Assembly (NCBI GenBank): GCA_027922465.2
Contig: BQMF02000043.1
Span: 930,001-994,000, forward strand
Direction: 5' to 3'
Origin: Turritopsis dohrnii
Taxonomy: Eukaryota; Cnidaria; Hydrozoa; Anthoathecata; Oceaniidae
Length of the DNA stretch: 64,000 bases
Under the pieces are notes generated by a model that was given only the letters and a program-made list of their open reading frames with translations, ran no database searches and was not told the origin of the DNA. Positions 61,601 to 64,000 of this stretch are shown one piece after another. A program made the translations under genes and the position numbers. Numbering within the stretch: the first letter of the stretch is position 1; every line of letters starts with the position of its first letter.

Positions 61601-63880
61601 TGTAAATTAATTAATGCGAATGATTGCAGTTTTTGATTGGTCTAATCATTATGGAACAAAACAGATCAGGCTGTCTTAAAAGCACAGATAAATCCTTGTT
61701 GCATTTGGTGTTTATAAACACGAGACAATTCTCCAAGAAATATTACCTGATATACTCCAATTCTAGCAAAAATCTGTCCATGCATACCACCAACACCAAT
61801 TTGACTATCGAGTGACTGTGTGCTTCCTTTAGATGCCTAAAGGATTCAATATTATTAGTTCAGTTGCATCACCCAGTGGGCAAAACTAAAAATGGATATT
61901 AAAACAATGAATATAGAGACATTAAGGATTTGTACTAACCAATGGTTTACTCCCACCATGGCTTGCCCATCTCAACACTGTCCGGTTAAAATGAATATCG
62001 CTATACTTTATCCGCCAATGCTGTGACATTAACGCATTTTCAAAAGCTTTCCGTCTATGAAGGTACAGGTATAACATTGTATAATCACATTGCTGGTTCA
62101 CAGAGCGTCATGAAAGTTTTTAGAAGCAAAATATTACAAAATATATGACATTTTTTTTTTTTTTAAATCATTTGCCCCACTCAAGGCCGAAGCCACTACA
62201 AGGAGTGGGGCTACATATTCCGGATGTTCATCATAGCGTTAATCTCCCTGACTAGCCTTCATTTTCCCTGAAATACATCAGGGAATCGAGCTAGTTGCCG
62301 TACCTCCAGGAGTTGTGACTTTTTCAACACCCGACCTCAGTGAGGTTTGAACCCTCAATGTTGGGTTCCTAAGCTCAATGCTTCAACCACTAAGCCACTA
62401 CTACTACATAAAAGATTTATGAAAAACAAAAGCAATTTAGTAAGAAGAAAAAAATTGTGGTTATTAACACGTCGATAGTCACATCAAACAGGTGGTCGTC
62501 TTAAACAACAGTACTTTTAGGACAACTCTATTGAACGGTCATTTCATTCTTTTATTGGATTTTTATTTGGATTTTATTTTTACATCAAACTAATTTCATC
62601 AAAAGGTGTTAAATTATGATTCATGAACTGCATCAATCACCAGTACAATTTCAATTGACAAAATTTTCGAGAACCAATTTAATTCAAATGTTGTTCAAAA
62701 CATACCTTAACTGGCGAAAAACCATGTTATAAAATGCTTCTTATACATCAAAACAAAACATTGAAATATATACACACTTTTTTTATAAGAATAGCTTCTA
62801 TATGAATATCAGAGTGAAAATCGCCTAATTTGTAAGAATATGTTAAGAATATTACCAGGGTGACTTTCATAAGAATAATAGAGCAGGGTGAAAAACAGAT
62901 ACAGTAAATGTGCAAAAACCAATATAAACATAAACATCAAACATAAAGCTATCTTCATAAGTTTGAAACATTGCATATCCTGTATATATATGTGACATTG
63001 TCATGGAATTTTATTCTGAAACATAAGAATACATTAAGAATATTTCACCCTTATTTTTTGGTAAACCATAAGAGTACTTCACCCTCAACGAAGTTTCACT
63101 ATGCTTACAAAAAAAAAAGCATTAGCGTTTAAAGAGTTTCTGCATTATATCCTTTTACTGAACCGCAATGGTCTGCTCGTTTTTCCGTTTTCTCTATAGC
63201 AAAACCTACTATACCTGTAATGAATTATCAGGAAGATTATTCCAAGGAGAACGATTATGGCAATAACAACGGCCGCAATTGCGTAAACCCAACTCTCTGA
63301 GGAAGGAAAAAATTGAACATCAATTCCAATGAGCATAAATCAAAGGTGTACAGATTGTCACCAGTCATTTATTTGAAAATACTAAGTATAGAAGCAAATT
63401 ATAAACCTGTCTTCTTTGCTGGAGGGCAATATTCATTATCGAATCCACATGCAGGTTGACCAGTTGGGATATCCGTTGTTTTCCCAGGCCAGTTAATTGT
63501 CGTGTTAAGCAATACGAAATCATCGGAATCAACAAAGTAATTCGCGACTCGTGTATATTGCAAATCTTTTATATTTTTTAACTGAAGAGCTGATGCCCGA
63601 TCTCCAACATTGTCAATAACGACCTTTCCAGATTCTCCTAAAAACAAGTAGCTTTGAATGTTCAGTATTTCAATTCTATCAATTCTATCACCTTTGGTTC
63701 TTCCAACTGCACGTTGTAGCTTGCATGGATGTGTGATACATTACCTTCAAAAGACATGTTAAGCATATTCTGTACGATGGTCTTTCCATCATGTATGGAA
63801 CCATTAGATGCCAATGTTTTGTTCAGTGCATGAGCATACAACAATGCGGCATCATGCAGAAAAGCTGCATAAATTTCAAC
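52636..63880 (-). CDS. Receptor guanylyl cyclase, C-terminal part
   Basis: Single-pass membrane receptor that makes cyclic GMP (natriuretic-peptide-receptor class). The 17 exons found encode 736 residues plus stop and the gene continues beyond 64000. Exons: 63745-63880, 63407-63637, 63215-63296, 61940-62054, 61747-61836, 61220-61402, 60369-60440, 58261-58432, 57053-57199, 56069-56243, 55197-55337, 54929-55052, 54644-54712, 54315-54489, 53702-53800, 52980-53071, 52636-52743. Order: end of the ligand-binding domain ([16 protein letters not shown]), membrane helix ([20 protein letters not shown]), kinase-homology domain with VAVK but HGSLRSTN instead of HRD (pseudokinase), dimerisation coiled coil ([15 protein letters not shown]), then the cyclase domain with [37 protein letters not shown], and the Glu and Cys that select GTP. 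Catalytic Asp, Asn and Arg are present, so it should be active. The ligand is unknown. Confidence 0.95.
53472..53580 (+). mobile_element. CCCAGTGGG hairpin MITE, copy 36
   Basis: Plus-orientation copy with a short left end, in a guanylyl cyclase intron. Confidence 0.8.
55416..55533 (+). mobile_element. CCCAGTGGG hairpin MITE, copy 37
   Basis: Plus-orientation copy in the cyclase intron between 55337 and 56069, 79 bp from the exon. Confidence 0.85.
55832..55952 (-). mobile_element. CCCAGTGGG hairpin MITE, copy 38
   Basis: Minus-orientation full-length copy in the same intron as copy 37, inverted relative to it. Confidence 0.88.
56425..56546 (-). mobile_element. CCCAGTGGG hairpin MITE, copy 39
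   Basis: Minus-orientation copy in the cyclase intron between 56243 and 57053. Confidence 0.85.
56669..56775 (+). mobile_element. CCCAGTGGG hairpin MITE, copy 40, partial
   Basis: Plus-orientation copy with a lost right terminus, in the same intron as copy 39. Confidence 0.7.
57619..57739 (+). mobile_element. CCCAGTGGG hairpin MITE, copy 41
   Basis: Plus-orientation copy with TCCCAGC...GCTGGGA ends, in the cyclase intron between 57199 and 58261. Confidence 0.88.
57912..58031 (-). mobile_element. CCCAGTGGG hairpin MITE, copy 42
   Basis: Minus-orientation copy in the same intron as copy 41, inverted relative to it. Confidence 0.85.
58468..58555. mobile_element. CAACCTCGAACCCAGGG foldback MITE, copy d
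   Basis: The left end has lost six bases (CAACCAGGG) and the right end is CGAGGTTG. Flanking AGATTTTTG (58459-58467) and AGATTTTGG (58556-58564) match at 8 of 9 positions. It is in a cyclase intron, 35 bp from the exon. Confidence 0.7.
59302..59473. mobile_element. PIF/Harbinger-like AGGCCGGTTTTCAG foldback MITE
   Basis: Inverted ends AGGCCGGTTTTCAGTTCA, extending with mismatches through CTGTGATCG. Flanked by TTA on both sides. In the cyclase intron between 58432 and 60369. Confidence 0.75.
60717..61003 (-). mobile_element. tRNA-derived SINE with (TTAC)n tail
   Basis: On the minus strand an A-box-like TAGTGGTTAGTACC (60976-60989) and a B box GTTCGAGTCC (60941-60950) are correctly spaced. 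About 210 bp of body follows, and the 3' end is a TTAC repeat (60719-60730). It lies in a cyclase intron. Confidence 0.7.
61872..61886. repeat. Solo terminus of the CCCAGTGGG MITE
   Basis: CCCAGTGGGCAAAAC with no hairpin after it, 53 bp from a cyclase exon. Probably a deletion remnant. Confidence 0.5.
62150..62405 (-). mobile_element. tRNA-derived SINE with poly(A) tail
   Basis: Minus strand: A-box-like TGGCTTAGTGGTT (62385-62397), B box GGGTTCAAACC (62344-62354), about 180 bp of body and an A-run at the 3' end (T-run 62153-62164 on plus). Head and tail both differ from the SINE at 60717-61003. Confidence 0.75.
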
Positions 63881-63928
63881 CTGAATAGAAACAGTAATGA
63901 CAATTTGAAGCCAATTTGTCTTGAGGTG

Positions 63929-64000
63929 TCCCAGTGTTCAAAATTGCTAAAAAGCCACTGCAATGAAAAGCACTTTTATTGAAATAGTGTGTATATTTCT
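63929..64000 (+). mobile_element. CCCAGTGGG hairpin MITE, copy 43, cut by window end
   Basis: The first 72 bases of a plus-orientation copy, in a cyclase intron, cut by the right edge. Confidence 0.8.

Noticed and set aside
63690..63744. Extension of the first cyclase exon to the donor before GTGATAG
   Set aside because: Using donor GTAATG at 63743-63744 joins FEG to [13 protein letters not shown] exactly as in the receptor family.

Overview
The window is animal nuclear DNA: AT-rich, with short exons split by introns that follow GT-AG, and dense in small inverted-repeat transposons. The gene set (receptor guanylyl cyclase, KIF21 kinesin, JMJD6, a Phafin-type PH-FYVE protein, mitochondrial ABCB8, ARP5, an H3.3-like histone) is metazoan. 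The base composition and repeat style suggest an invertebrate, perhaps a cnidarian or another early-branching lineage. The species cannot be fixed from the sequence.

Layout. The left edge holds the 5' half of an ABCB8-like gene (minus, 552-1711, running off the window), then a one-exon ARP5/ACTR5 gene (minus, 3007-4932). ARP5 is head-to-head with a ten-exon Phafin gene (plus, 5900-8523). After a repeat-filled gap comes JMJD6 (minus, 12431-17693, eight exons found). An intronless H3.3-like histone follows (plus, 20600-21010), with four CCAAT boxes, a TATA-like box and a 3' histone stem-loop. A 34-exon KIF21 kinesin (minus, 22475-44666) has a motor, a coiled coil and a WD40 domain; its exon lengths sum to 1,630 codons including stop, with matching phases throughout. 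About 8 kb of intergenic DNA precedes a receptor guanylyl cyclase (minus, 52636-63880, 17 exons, 736 codons before the stop) that continues past the right edge.

Repeats. One family of about 120-bp hairpin elements ending in CCCAGTGGGCAAA is present in about 42 recognisable copies plus a few fragments, roughly 8 percent of the window. Most copies are in introns, sometimes within 20 bp of a splice site, and none interrupts an exon. Other families seen: a foldback family with 9-10-bp target duplications (Mutator-like by that criterion), PIF/Harbinger-like foldbacks with TTA/TAA duplications, hAT-like CAGGG-ended elements (one with a decayed transposase fragment), a 656-bp TA-flanked CTTTCGCGG element nested inside a hairpin element, two tRNA-derived SINEs, several tandem repeats, and a palindrome with hammerhead-ribozyme-like cores.

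How the genes work together. The genes serve unrelated housekeeping and signalling roles and no operon is evident. The unusual biology lies mainly in how small transposons touch gene boundaries (start codon, splice donor, polyadenylation signal) and in the H3.3-like protein carrying replication-type histone control signals.
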